Shown here one piece after another: positions 27,335 through 36,233 of a stretch of 64,000 nucleotides of DNA. Made by a program: the position numbers and the translations under genes. Origin of the DNA: Methanobrevibacter_A acididurans (GTDB lineage: Archaea > Methanobacteriota > Methanobacteria > Methanobacteriales > Methanobacteriaceae); contig NZ_CP166991.1 of assembly GCF_046197875.1 (NCBI RefSeq), forward strand, positions 930,001 to 994,000, read 5' to 3'. The notes beneath the pieces were generated by a model. It was given only the letters and a program-made list of their open reading frames with translations, ran no database searches and had not been told where the DNA came from. The stretch's first letter is position 1, and each line of letters opens with the position of its first letter.

Positions 27335-27443
27335 ACCATATCACCATTAAAAAAATAAAATTTTATAATTAATATATTATATTATCATTCAAGATATTAA
27401 TATTAACTTAAAATAAGGTAAAAGTCAAAAAATAAAAAAAGGA

Positions 27444-27722
27444 TTAGTTCATAATTTTCTTTGCACCATAATGAATAATAATACAAAGAATAATAGCACC
27501 AATTAAACCAATAGGACCAAGCAATAAACCCAAGAATAAAAGTATACAGTACCCTATTACTTTTAAGAATGCTAAACCAGAACTACCATAACTAGTACCA
27601 ACACTATCAAAAATAGGCCTATTTACAGAATCAAAAACTCGTCCACACTTTGGACATTGCGTAACTGCCCCATTAGTCCAGAATGATTTACCACAATATG
27701 GACATATATACTTATTACTCAT
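27444..27722 (-). CDS. Zinc-ribbon membrane protein
   Basis: 92 residues. An N-terminal zinc ribbon (CPYCGKSFWTNGAVTQCPKCG, cysteines spaced CxxC-x13-CxxC) is followed by a linker and a C-terminal Leu/Ile/Gly-rich segment of about 35 residues, probably two membrane helices. Function unknown. Zinc ribbons joined to membrane helices are common among small methanogen proteins. It stands alone upstream of the restriction operon. Confidence 0.7.
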   Translation of the reverse strand: MSNKYICPYCGKSFWTNGAVTQCPKCGRVFDSVNRPIFDSVGTSYGSSGLAFLKVIGYCILLFLGLLLGPIGLIGAIILCIIIHYGAKKIMN

Positions 27723-27850
27723 AAATATCTTCCCCTTAAAGTTTTTTATGTTAAAATTATTAATATATTATGTTATTCATATTATTTAAAAATTAATCAT
27801 ATTATATTCAACTGAGAAAAAAGTGAATAGTAAAATTTAAAATATAATCA

Positions 27851-27868
27851 AACATACTATAAATCAAT
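27851..27868 (+). promoter_or_regulatory. Shared upstream element, copy 1
   Basis: AACATACTATAAATCAAT, containing a TATA-like CTATAAAT, 57 bp before the ATG at 27908. The identical 18-mer occurs at 31177-31194, 61 bp before another membrane-protein gene. It is probably a promoter element copied together with the gene start. Confidence 0.6.
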
Positions 27869-27907
27869 GATAAAATTTAATTAAAAATAATAGGGGGGAT
27901 ATGTTTT

Positions 27908-29290
27908 ATGAGGAATAAGAATTATTTAATATATTATACAATAATTTTAATAATATTTGCAATAGTAAGTTCTTTAATTAATAATTTAATGTTATGGGTT
28001 TTATTTGCTATTTATATCCCAGTTGGTTTTTTAACTTCTTTAGCAATAGGATCAGAAAGTAATGATTTTAAAATTGAAACATCTACTCCAAATTACTCAA
28101 ATAAAACTCAAATAAATAAAGAAAAAGAAATTAATGATCCAAAAAAACAAAAGGACATTGAATCAATTAAAATTAAAAAACCAAATATCCATGATTCTAA
28201 TGCAATTAATGATGTAACAATATTTCAAAGCCAAAACCTAAAAAAAGTAGAAGAAGCTAAAAAAGAACAGGAATGTTTGAAAAAAATTAAGGAAAAAAAT
28301 TATTCTTTAAATATATTAAATGCATATGTAAATGATTCTGATTATTGTAAAATGTTATTATTTGAATATGATTTAAGTGATGATGACCTGAAGGAAATTA
28401 TTAATATAATGAAATCTCAAATTGAATCTGGTGATTCATTAAAATATGGTGTAATGGAAGAGTTGGCGAATCGATCCAGATTCAAACAACAAGAAAATTT
28501 TCAAAGATTATTTGATGAGCAAAATGAGAGTAGTAAAATCACCTTATTAGAAGAGGAACCTGACATTAAAGATTTTTATATTGAATTTACCTATTTTGAT
28601 CATGACAAAATTTACTACGAGGATCCTGAAAATAAGTATTTTCGTTTTGATTTGAGTAAAAATATTGAAAGTATTTGTGATGCAAATAGAATTAAAAAAA
28701 ATCTAAAAGTAAAAAATAAATATTATAATATGAATGAATGGGATTGCACTCCTTTAGAAAAATTAGAACCTTTTTCAAAAGAAGAAATGAACCTTCTTTT
28801 TCAGCACTTATATAAAAAAATATTAAATAAGAATTTAAAATATAGGGAAGATGCTTGTTCTCATTTAGATTCTTTAACTGGTCTTAGCTATAAAAGAACT
28901 GATTATTTTAAAACATTATTAAAATAGAATAATTTAAACGAAAAAGAAGGAAATATTATCATTGATACATTAAAAAATTTGTTTAATGAACATTATCCAA
29001 AATATGTAATAAGAAACATACCCCCACGGAAAAATACATCTAATAACCCTCCAAAGGTATCCATAAAACGAAATGTTTCCTTAAGTACTAGAACAAAAGT
29101 ATTAGAAAGAGATAAGTATACCTGTCAAATGTGTGGTAGAAATAGGCATGAGGGTGTTAAATTAGAAGTGGATCATATTATTCCAGTATCAAAGGGAGGA
29201 TCTAATAATATGAGTAATCTCCAAACATTATGCTTTGATTGTAATAGAGGTAAATCTGCTAAAATATTACCAAATCAAATGAATAAATAA
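27908..29290 (+). pseudogene. Membrane-anchored helical-repeat HNH nuclease, interrupted by TAG
   Basis: The first open part (339 codons, to 28927) has two N-terminal membrane helices (residues 6-24 and 28-48), a Lys/Glu-rich linker, a repeat unit at ~138-190 (YCKMLLFEYDLSDDDLKEII) and the start of a second unit (DYFKTLLK). A TAG follows. The same frame continues without a stop (NNLNEKEGNIIIDTLKNLF) into an HNH nuclease: ERDKYTCQMCGRNRHE, LEVDHIIPVSKGG, NLQTLCFDCNRGK. The repeat aligns across the TAG without a gap to the unit in the next gene, so I read one gene with an amber codon at 28925-28927. Alternatively the HNH part (from TTG 28979) is translated alone. Target unknown. Confidence 0.65.
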
Positions 29291-29305
29291 AGGGATTTAA
29301 GGAAT

Positions 29306-30063
29306 ATGGCATATGATGAAAAAAAAGAAACTATGAAAAAATTGTATGTAATAGTGGGTCCTTATCCCCCTAGGAAATCTTATTTTAATAAGTTATTATC
29401 TGACTATGAGTTATCTTATGAAGATGGAGAAGAAGTTATTGGGTATGTTAAAAAATTGATTAATAACAGCATTATAGATGAACTAGATATAAAGCATGAA
29501 TTAGAAAAAGAAGTAAAAGATAGAAGTTCTATTAATAAACCACATGAAAATCGTTCTGTAGATAAGATTAGATTGAACGCTATGTTTGAATTAAAAATAA
29601 TAGTAGGTTTACATGAACCGAGAAAACCTTATTTTTATGAATTATTAAATAAATACGAGTTATACCCTTAGATGGAGAGTATATTATTGAGGCTATTGTA
29701 GAAAAGATTCATAATTATCAATTATGGGATTATCAAGTAAGGGACGAATTGATATGGCATGTAAAAAATTATTCACAACCAAATTATTCACGAACCGGAT
29801 ATCATTACGAGAGTATTATCAGTGAAAGCATTATTAGAAAACGAGATATTACTTTAACTAAAAGAACATTAGTATTAGAACGAGACAATTACACTTGTCA
29901 AATGTGTGGTAGGGATAGATATGATGGTGTTAAATTAGAAGTAGATCATATAATACCAGTATTAAAAGGCGGAAGTGATGATATAAGCAACCTCCAAACT
30001 TTATGCTTTGATTGTAATCGTGGGAAATCTGATAAAATATTACATAATCAAATGAATAAATAA
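29306..30063 (+). pseudogene. Helical-repeat HNH nuclease with a 1-nt frameshift
   Basis: Frame one (29306-29671) encodes two repeat units: VGPYPPRKSYFNKLLSDYEL... and VGLHEPRKPYFYELLNKYEL.... After TACCCTTAG the reading continues in another frame (LDGEYIIEAIVEKIHNYQLW) into an HNH domain with CQMCGRDRYDG, LEVDHIIPVLKGG and NLQTLCFDCNRGK. Adding one C to the CCC at 29665-29667 gives one unbroken frame of about 252 codons. It lacks the membrane helices of its upstream paralogue. Whether this is decay, sequencing error or programmed shifting cannot be told. It lies 15 bases after the previous gene. Confidence 0.7.
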
Positions 30064-30168
30064 CTTTTTTATATTAAATTGAAGATTTTTTTATTAGTGA
30101 GATGAAAGTATAAAATTTTATATATTTTTATTTTAAATAATTAAATAAAAAAAGGGAGTTTGATATGA

Positions 30169-30765
30169 GTGGTTAAATATTGCCCAGAATGTGGAGCCGA
30201 ACTAGAGGATACTCATAAGTTTTGTCCAGAATGTGGACATAAGTTTGATAAAAAAGTAACTAATAAAGAAACAGAAGATATTAAATCTAAAATAACTAAT
30301 ACTAAAATAGATAAATCTACCATATTGAATAAAAAGGTAATTGTTGGAGTAATAGCAGCAATAATAGTAATTTTTGGTATAATTTTTGTAGCAGATTACT
30401 TAACCCCAACAGAATCCCCAGATACTAATTTACAATTTCAAATAGTGGATATAAATCAAAACATATATAAATTTAATGATGGCGGTTATGGATTTTATAT
30501 TAATGGTGAAATAACTAATTTACCAAGCAATACTGATCCTTATACTATTAAAGCAGAATTCTTTGATTTTTGGGGTAATGCACTAGGTGTAGATACTCGT
30601 AATGTAACTCAAAGTGGTCCAACTAATGGACAATTCTCTTTAGCTTCATATGGTACAGATAGTGGTATTAAACCACACCATGTAGTGATAGAAATAAAAA
30701 ATGGTCAAACTGTTTGTGGAAAAACTACTTATAAAATAAATACAAATAATATGCCAACTTTTTAA
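30169..30765 (+). CDS. Zinc-ribbon, single-helix membrane protein
   Basis: 198 residues from a GTG start with GGGAGTTTGAT upstream. A zinc ribbon at the N-terminus (YCPECGAELEDTHKFCPECG) is followed by a charged linker, one membrane helix (about residues 53-76) and an outer beta-rich domain of ~120 residues resembling FxLYD/DUF-type extracellular domains (GEITNLPSNTDPYTIKAEF). Function is unknown; it is probably surface exposed. Confidence 0.7.
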   Translation: MVKYCPECGAELEDTHKFCPECGHKFDKKVTNKETEDIKSKITNTKIDKSTILNKKVIVGVIAAIIVIFGIIFVADYLTPTESPDTNLQFQIVDINQNIYKFNDGGYGFYINGEITNLPSNTDPYTIKAEFFDFWGNALGVDTRNVTQSGPTNGQFSLASYGTDSGIKPHHVVIEIKNGQTVCGKTTYKINTNNMPTF

Positions 30766-30845
30766 TAGGGATTTTTAACACTTACCCCTTTTTTAACTTT
30801 TTCTAAAATTACATAATCAACAAAAATAGTTATTAAAAAAAGAAT

Positions 30846-31109
30846 TTAAAGTAATTCTTTCTTTTTAGCTTCAAATTCTTCTTTAGTTAATAATCCTTTT
30901 TCGTATAGTTCAGCATATTTTAATAATTCATCAGCATTACTACTTTGGGGTTCTTCTTTTTGTAGTGGACTTGGAGTTGGAGTATCTTTATTTTTCTGGT
31001 AACTATCCCATTTTTCATGTAAATATGTATAAATAGTTTCACATACTTTGGCTGTTGCACCTAAGCTAATTACTTCTCCATCACGCATACGTACATTAAC
31101 ATTACTCAT
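30846..31109 (-). CDS. SHOCT-domain small protein
   Basis: 87 residues. The C-terminal 30 residues (ELLKYAELYEKGLLTKEEFE...) match the SHOCT short helical motif. A Pro/Gln-rich linker separates it from an N-terminal domain of ~45 residues with no recognised family. SHOCT segments often mediate oligomerisation or membrane association. Function unknown. Confidence 0.75.
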   Translation of the reverse strand: MSNVNVRMRDGEVISLGATAKVCETIYTYLHEKWDSYQKNKDTPTPSPLQKEEPQSSNADELLKYAELYEKGLLTKEEFEAKKKELL

Positions 31110-31176
31110 AGCATGTTTAACTTAAGATAATTACAAACGCTGAAAATTTAAAAAGAAAATTTTAAACTATTAATTT

Positions 31177-31194
31177 AACATACTATAAATCAAT
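31177..31194 (+). promoter_or_regulatory. Shared upstream element, copy 2
   Basis: Identical 18-mer to 27851-27868. Similarity continues around the ribosome site and the first codons (MDNKDYLI against MRNKNYLI), so promoter, leader and gene start appear copied as a unit. Confidence 0.6.
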
Positions 31195-31237
31195 CATAAA
31201 AAAACTTTAATAAGTGAATGGGGATGTGATATGTTTT

Positions 31238-31612
31238 ATGGATAATAAAGATTATTTAATAATTGGTTTAATAATAGTTATAGTTGGGGTTGTTGCATTA
31301 TTTGCAGGATTTGCCCTTGCAGGTAATAATAATCCTACAATAACTAGCAATGTAACAGTTAATAATACTACTAACAGTACTAATGATTCTGTAAGCACTA
31401 ACACTAAGGATTCTAGTGATTCTAAAAATGTGGCAGTTAGTAGTAATTCTCATACAAATTCTAAACAAGTTTCTAATAATGGTAATTTAGATGAAGAGGA
31501 TGATGAAAAAAAGAGTGTTGAACTTCAAATTAAAGAGTGGGATGATTGGCATCAATCAAATATACCCCCTGATTGGGATAAAATTGGTGGAAATGATGGA
31601 ATTATAATTTGA
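31238..31612 (+). CDS. Membrane-anchored Asn/Ser-rich small protein
   Basis: 124 residues from the ATG at 31238, chosen because GGGGATGTGAT lies just upstream; a GTG 24 bases earlier is in frame but lacks a site. One N-terminal helix (about 6-29) is followed by a Thr/Asn/Ser-rich region (VTVNNTTNSTNDSVSTNTKD) and an acidic C-terminus (QIKEWDDWHQSNIPPDWDK). Probably exported with the tail outside. Function unknown. Its layout resembles the protein at 18526-18900. Confidence 0.7.
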   Translation: MDNKDYLIIGLIIVIVGVVALFAGFALAGNNNPTITSNVTVNNTTNSTNDSVSTNTKDSSDSKNVAVSSNSHTNSKQVSNNGNLDEEDDEKKSVELQIKEWDDWHQSNIPPDWDKIGGNDGIII

Positions 31613-31721
31613 TTTTTAATTATACGAACAAGACTTTTATATAAAATTAATTATAAAACATTTTCTTGAGAGATAATATGTGTTAAGTTTAACATATTAC
31701 ACCCCCTTTTAAACTTTTTTT

Positions 31722-32919
31722 GGCTCTGTAGAAATCCTATATTTTTATTAAAATATTTTTTCAGTTGAACTTGTACTTGGGTGTTTTTTATTTTTTGGTT
31801 TTCTTTATTTGTTTTTTAAAGAATTTTAAGGTGGTTTTAGCAACTTACACTTGAAATACTACTTAAGATGTTTAAAATAAGTTATGATAAAGTATTAATA
31901 GTTAAATGGAGAAAAGATATTATTATGTTTACTAAAAAAACCTTTTCTCCATATCATATTTTGTTTTCAAGACAGTTAAACCTTTTGGATTTTGAATGTG
32001 AAAAACCATTAGAAAACTGTTTAAATCGTCAGTCTAAAAATGGTAATATTGAATTATCAGGTAATCACATGCTGCTATATGCTGAAAAAGTATATAACTA
32101 TGCTAAAGCATGTTTAAATGATTATTCCAATTATTTCAGTAATCATTTATACACACAGCCTAAATTATTCACTATTTTAGCTCTTAAAATGTATTCAAAA
32201 ATGACCTATCGTGAAATAATTGAGTGGATGCAATTATCCGATAAGTTACTAAAATTTTTAAGATTAAAAACCGTCCCACATTATACAACAATTCAGAAAT
32301 TCTTTAAAAGAATATCTGAAACCAGCTTTAAAGAATTAAACAAGAAAATATTATCAAAATTCACTTTAACTGGTGGAAACATTGCTTTAGACGGATCAGG
32401 ATTCACCAATGATTATGCCGATAAATATTTCGCGAAAATACGACGTAAAGAACGAAAAAGCTATGTGAAAAACCATATTGCAATCAATGTTGACACACAA
32501 CTAATTCTTGATGATCAAGTCCAAAGAGGCCCCAGACATGACACACACTTCGCAAAACAATCAATCAGAAACATAAAAATATATAAACCACATTACATAA
32601 TTGCAGACAAAGCATACGATACAGAACCCATAAGAAAATGTATAAAATGAAGAAGTAGGAGCATTTGACCAAATACCATTAAAAACAAGAGCCAAAAACG
32701 GACACTACAGAACCAACAGCCCCACAATATTCCGACCCAAAATATACAGAAAAAGAAATAACATAGAATGCGTATTCAGCGTGGTAAAAAAGAAAATTTA
32801 ATGGAACAAATCACAGCAGAAGCCTAAAACTGTCAAATAAAGAAACCAAACTCAAAAACACATTCTACAACTTCTACAGATCAACAAAAATACCTCAAAA
32901 ATAGGGTTTCTACAGAGCC
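31722..32919 (+). mobile_element. ISM1-like insertion sequence
   Basis: Bounded by 19-bp terminal inverted repeats with one mismatch: GGCTCTGTAGAAATCCTAT at 31722-31740 and the complement of GGCTCTGTAGAAACCCTAT at 32901-32919. The 8-bp sequence CTTTTTTT is present immediately outside both ends (31714-31721 and 32920-32927), a target-site duplication. Length 1198 bp. ISM1 of Methanobrevibacter smithii, as I recall, is about 1.18 kb with 8-bp duplications, so this is probably a relative. Confidence 0.88.
31868..32904 (+). pseudogene. DDE transposase of the ISM1-like element, two frameshifts
   Basis: The first frame (to 32650) holds ALDGSGF (first Asp) and YIIADKAYD (second Asp). It stops early at an AAAA run (32644-32647); dropping one A continues NEEVGAFDQIPLKTRAKNG to NNIECVFSVVKKK, which carries the catalytic Glu. 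A second A-run (32793-32796) shifts the frame again; dropping one A leads to the natural end at 32904 (FNGTNHSRSLKLSNKE...). Two independent single-base changes suggest an inactive copy. The start could also be the ATG at 31925. Confidence 0.8.
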
Positions 32920-32974
32920 CTTTTTTTATAAAATTTTATTAACTTGTTTTTTCATATATTTTATTTGATAATGT

Positions 32975-33274
32975 ATGGAATTTACTAATCTTATATGTCA
33001 TCACAAGCTTGAGAGAAGTTTTCATTTTAAAGGTCATCAGTTTCCAGTCTGTGCTAGGCGTACTGGTGTTTATTTAGGAGTTTTTACCTATATTGTTTAT
33101 GCTTATTTTTATTTTATAGATTATACTCCTTCACTACTTTTATTTAGTGTTTTAATTTTATTGCCATTGGTGGTTGATGGTGTTACACAAAGTTTAGGTT
33201 TTCATGAAAGTAATAATACTTTAAGATTTATTACAGTATTGCTTAGAGGACTAAGTATTGGTATTCTTATTTAA
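32975..33274 (+). CDS. DUF2085-type membrane protein
   Basis: 99 residues. The N-terminal CHHKLERSFHFKGHQFPVCA with RRTG following is the hallmark of DUF2085 proteins, and about three membrane helices follow. Function unknown. It starts 48 bases beyond the insertion sequence and seems undamaged by it. Confidence 0.8.
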   Translation: MEFTNLICHHKLERSFHFKGHQFPVCARRTGVYLGVFTYIVYAYFYFIDYTPSLLLFSVLILLPLVVDGVTQSLGFHESNNTLRFITVLLRGLSIGILI

Positions 33275-33370
33275 GCTTTGAAATATTATATTTTTTTAGG
33301 TTGAGAAGATACAATTTTTAATAGTTACCTAATAAATTCGATGTATACATAATTTTATATCGATTAAAAT

Positions 33371-33378
33371 TTTATATA
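33371..33378 (+). promoter_or_regulatory. TATA box of second adhesin-like gene
   Basis: TTTATATA 39 bases before the ATG, followed by the strong ribosome site AAGGAGGTGA at 33401-33410. This would give a short leader. Another TATA-like stretch lies at about 33352. Confidence 0.5.
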
Positions 33379-33416
33379 ATAATTATTATAACTCCCAAAA
33401 AAGGAGGTGAAAAAAA

Positions 33417-34931
33417 ATGAACTATAAAAAAAAGATTTTATTAATTAACCTATTCTTACTATTTTTAATAATTACAATACCAAGTGTAATAGCAGATGAA
33501 AACATAAGCACAGAACCTTCCGGAATTATTGCTAACTCACAAAATAATATTACTTTATATAATGAAGTTCAAAATAATGTAATTTCCTCAAATGATTCAA
33601 TTCAAAGTAGTATAGATTCATCAAGTGAAGGATCCACAATTATTTTAGAACCTGGAACTTATAATCAAAGTGGAATTTTAGTAAATAAAAGTTTAACATT
33701 TGTAGGTAATGGAAAATCTAATTTAATAATCTTAAATGGTAATAATGACAATTCTTCTATTTTCACTATTACTGGTGGTGTTAATGTTAATTTTATTAAT
33801 ATGACATTTATTAATGGTAATAGTTCTGATGGTGGTGCGATTTCCAGTTTTGATAGTCCGATTACAATATCAAATTGTATCTTTGAAAACAATCATGCAA
33901 GCACTAATGGTGGAGCAGTTTGTCTTAAAAATTCTTCCCTACAAATAAGTGATTCCCAATTTTATAACAACCAAGCAGATTATGATGGTGGAGCTGTAGC
34001 TACTAGTAGTTCAATTAATTGTAAAATTACTAATACTGTTTTTAATAATAATTCTGCACTTGGATGGGGTGGAACTATTTATTCATGGTATACAAGTATG
34101 AATTTAAATAATATTAGTATTAGTAATGGGTTTGCAGAAATTGGTGGTGCTATCTTTAATAGTGGAAATATAGTTGCTACTAATAGTGTTTTTACTGAGA
34201 ATAAGGCTTCTTCCGAAGGTGGATGTTTTTATAATTATGCTAACAGTTTAATAGTTAATAATTGTATTATTTTAAATAATTCAGGTATTCTTGGAAGTGA
34301 TATTTATTTATATAGAACAAATTCTTTAAGTAATTTTAATAATAATTGGTGGGGTGTAAATAACCCATTAAATAGTACAGTTTATCCGATTAACTGGACT
34401 GGAAGATTTGTTCTTGATTATGATAAAACTATTAATTATCCTTCTACTTGGTTAAATTTGAAAACTAGTATAATTGAAAATAATACTACTGGAATTTTAA
34501 CCATCTTTTTAGAATCAAATAATGGTATGAAAATTAGTAACATGCCTCTTAATGTAACTGTAAGTGTAGATGGTTCAAATTATTATAATAACTTAATTAA
34601 TGGTAGTGTAACTTATAAGTTAAGCAAAACAAATTCTAATCAAACTATAATTACAACTTGTGATTATCAAGTATTGGTTAATAATTTAAATGCTTTAAAC
34701 AATACTAATAGCAGCACTAATACAACAAACAATACTTCAAATAATACTAATTCAACAAATAATAGAAATAGTAATCAAAATACATCTACTTTTACTAATT
34801 CTACAAATAAACTTGATACAAACAGTTCAAATAAAATTAGTAATGAAGTAAATATGAAGGTAACGGGAAATGAATTCGGCTTACTACTATTAACATTAAT
34901 AGGTTTAATAGTGTGTAAATTTAAAAAATAG
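33417..34931 (+). CDS. Adhesin-like surface protein with C-terminal anchor
   Basis: 504 residues. Signal peptide (KKILLINLFLLFLIITIPSVIA), a beta-helix region with repeats such as GGAVCLKN, GGAVATSS and GGAIFNSG, the motif NNNWWGVNNPLN, then an Asn/Thr-rich stalk (about residues 420-475) and a final helix with a basic tail (LLLTLIGLIVCKFKK) that should anchor it. A full AAGGAGGTGA ribosome site suggests strong translation. Likely role: attachment to surfaces or other cells; the ligand is unknown. Confidence 0.87.
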   Translation: MNYKKKILLINLFLLFLIITIPSVIADENISTEPSGIIANSQNNITLYNEVQNNVISSNDSIQSSIDSSSEGSTIILEPGTYNQSGILVNKSLTFVGNGKSNLIILNGNNDNSSIFTITGGVNVNFINMTFINGNSSDGGAISSFDSPITISNCIFENNHASTNGGAVCLKNSSLQISDSQFYNNQADYDGGAVATSSSINCKITNTVFNNNSALGWGGTIYSWYTSMNLNNISISNGFAEIGGAIFNSGNIVATNSVFTENKASSEGGCFYNYANSLIVNNCIILNNSGILGSDIYLYRTNSLSNFNNNWWGVNNPLNSTVYPINWTGRFVLDYDKTINYPSTWLNLKTSIIENNTTGILTIFLESNNGMKISNMPLNVTVSVDGSNYYNNLINGSVTYKLSKTNSNQTIITTCDYQVLVNNLNALNNTNSSTNTTNNTSNNTNSTNNRNSNQNTSTFTNSTNKLDTNSSNKISNEVNMKVTGNEFGLLLLTLIGLIVCKFKK

Positions 34932-34969
34932 TTAAAAATGAAAAAAATGTTTAAAAAATTTTAATAAAT

Positions 34970-35362
34970 TTATTCTGCTAATTTATTGCGAAATTTTGAA
35001 CTTTTTTTCATATTTTTATATTCTTCTTTTTTTGGACATTTAAATTCTTCAACTAGTAAAACTAAGTAATCATAATATTCAGGTATATTATTATCTTTAC
35101 CTTTGATTAATCCACGATAATTAACACCAATATAACCTGTATCACCAATATCCATTTTTAATCTTTCAATAGTACTGAAATTATCGAAAAATCTTTCCAT
35201 TTCAACAGTATCATTTAAAGGCGCTTTATAATGAATAGCCATAGTTTTATCTTGTCTAGATTTAATCCCTACAAATTCCTGTTTAATTTTAAGTATTTCA
35301 CCAGATCTCTTCTTAAAAGTTATATAATCACTTATATCTGAATTTACCATTTTATACTCCAT
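34970..35362 (-). CDS. Tandem paralogue 3 of unknown family
   Basis: 130 residues. Shares with the next two upstream genes the pattern FKKRSGEILKIKQEFVGIKS, then RQDK, a segment ending in FFDNF, and IGDTGYIGVNYRGL. Mostly beta with one helix; no signal or membrane helix. Unlike its two paralogues it has no C-terminal cysteine cluster. Function not recognised. Confidence 0.65.
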   Translation of the reverse strand: MEYKMVNSDISDYITFKKRSGEILKIKQEFVGIKSRQDKTMAIHYKAPLNDTVEMERFFDNFSTIERLKMDIGDTGYIGVNYRGLIKGKDNNIPEYYDYLVLLVEEFKCPKKEEYKNMKKSSKFRNKLAE

Positions 35363-35374
35363 GAACCTTATTTT

Positions 35375-35782
35375 TTAATCAATATGATGGAAAGGACAAG
35401 TTCCACAAGTAGGATCATAATAAGAATCTTTAGGTACATTTTTAACAGGATCTAAAAGTAAAGACATGGAAAATATTACATCTCTATCAGGACTAGGTTC
35501 ACGCACTACAGGTGATAAGCCTCTAAAGTTAACAGGAACAAATCCAGTGTTACTTATATTATATGCTAAATTTCCAACATCCCCAACATCATCAAAGAAG
35601 TCTATAATTTCTTTTAAAAATTTAGGTAATGTGTGAAAGTTCATACTTAATAAATGGTCTTGTCTTTGTTTTATTCCAACATACTTAATGTTTACAGCTA
35701 AACTTTCACCATTTTCTTTTTGAAAAGTGATATAATTTTCTAAATCCACGTCTTCATCTTTAATTTTGTTTTCTTCATCCAT
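35375..35782 (-). CDS. Tandem paralogue 2 of unknown family, Cys/His tail
   Basis: 135 residues. Same core: FQKENGESLAVNIKYVGIK, RQDHLLSMNFH, then NISNTGFVPVNFRGLSP. The C-terminus is YYDPTCGTCPFHHID, a CxxC with two His, possibly a metal site. It ends 12 bases before the third copy begins. Unknown function. Confidence 0.65.
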   Translation of the reverse strand: MDEENKIKDEDVDLENYITFQKENGESLAVNIKYVGIKQRQDHLLSMNFHTLPKFLKEIIDFFDDVGDVGNLAYNISNTGFVPVNFRGLSPVVREPSPDRDVIFSMSLLLDPVKNVPKDSYYDPTCGTCPFHHID

Positions 35783-35843
35783 TTTTTTTATCCTCCATTA
35801 AAAAATTTTTTAATGTAATTTTTTTTATAAAAAAATATAAAGA

Positions 35844-36233
35844 TTATTGTGATGAATTTTCAAAGTGTAAACCACAACCTGTACACTCATGACATAAATC
35901 AATTTCTTCAGGAGTTTTCACAGATTCTTGAACAGTTAATGCCATAAATGAATATTTATTCCCTATTTCATTTTTTTCAAGAACTGGAGATATTCCCCTA
36001 AAATAAATAGGTATGTCCCCTGTACTACATATATCCATTTTAAAAGGTTCTATCATGTCAAAACTTTGGAAAAATCTTTGTATAACTTCCATATCCTCTT
36101 TAGGTACTCTGAAGTTTATACTCATAAATGCATCTTCTCTAGATTTTATACCTACATATTTTTGATTTACTTCTAATACTTCTCCAGACTGTTTTTTAAA
36201 TATTAAATTTTCACCAAGATCAGATTCTGACAT
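35844..36233 (-). CDS. Tandem paralogue 1 of unknown family, Cys-rich tail
   Basis: 129 residues. Core: FKKQSGEVLEVNQKYVGIKS, REDAFMSINFRVP, DICSTGDIPIYFRGISP. The C-terminus LCHECTGCGLHFENSS has three Cys in CxxCxxC spacing plus His, suggesting zinc or an iron-sulfur site. It is the first of three genes in one direction, presumably one transcript starting in the long AT-rich spacer upstream. Confidence 0.65.
   Translation of the reverse strand: MSESDLGENLIFKKQSGEVLEVNQKYVGIKSREDAFMSINFRVPKEDMEVIQRFFQSFDMIEPFKMDICSTGDIPIYFRGISPVLEKNEIGNKYSFMALTVQESVKTPEEIDLCHECTGCGLHFENSSQ

Noticed and set aside
28925..28927. TAG as a pyrrolysine codon
   Set aside because: No pyrrolysine genes or methylamine methyltransferases are in the window, and Methanobrevibacter-type organisms are not known to use it. 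The codon is treated as a stop or mutation.
32641..32904. Independent small genes after the transposase stop
   Set aside because: Translated pieces continue the transposase, including the catalytic Glu region, in shifted frames.
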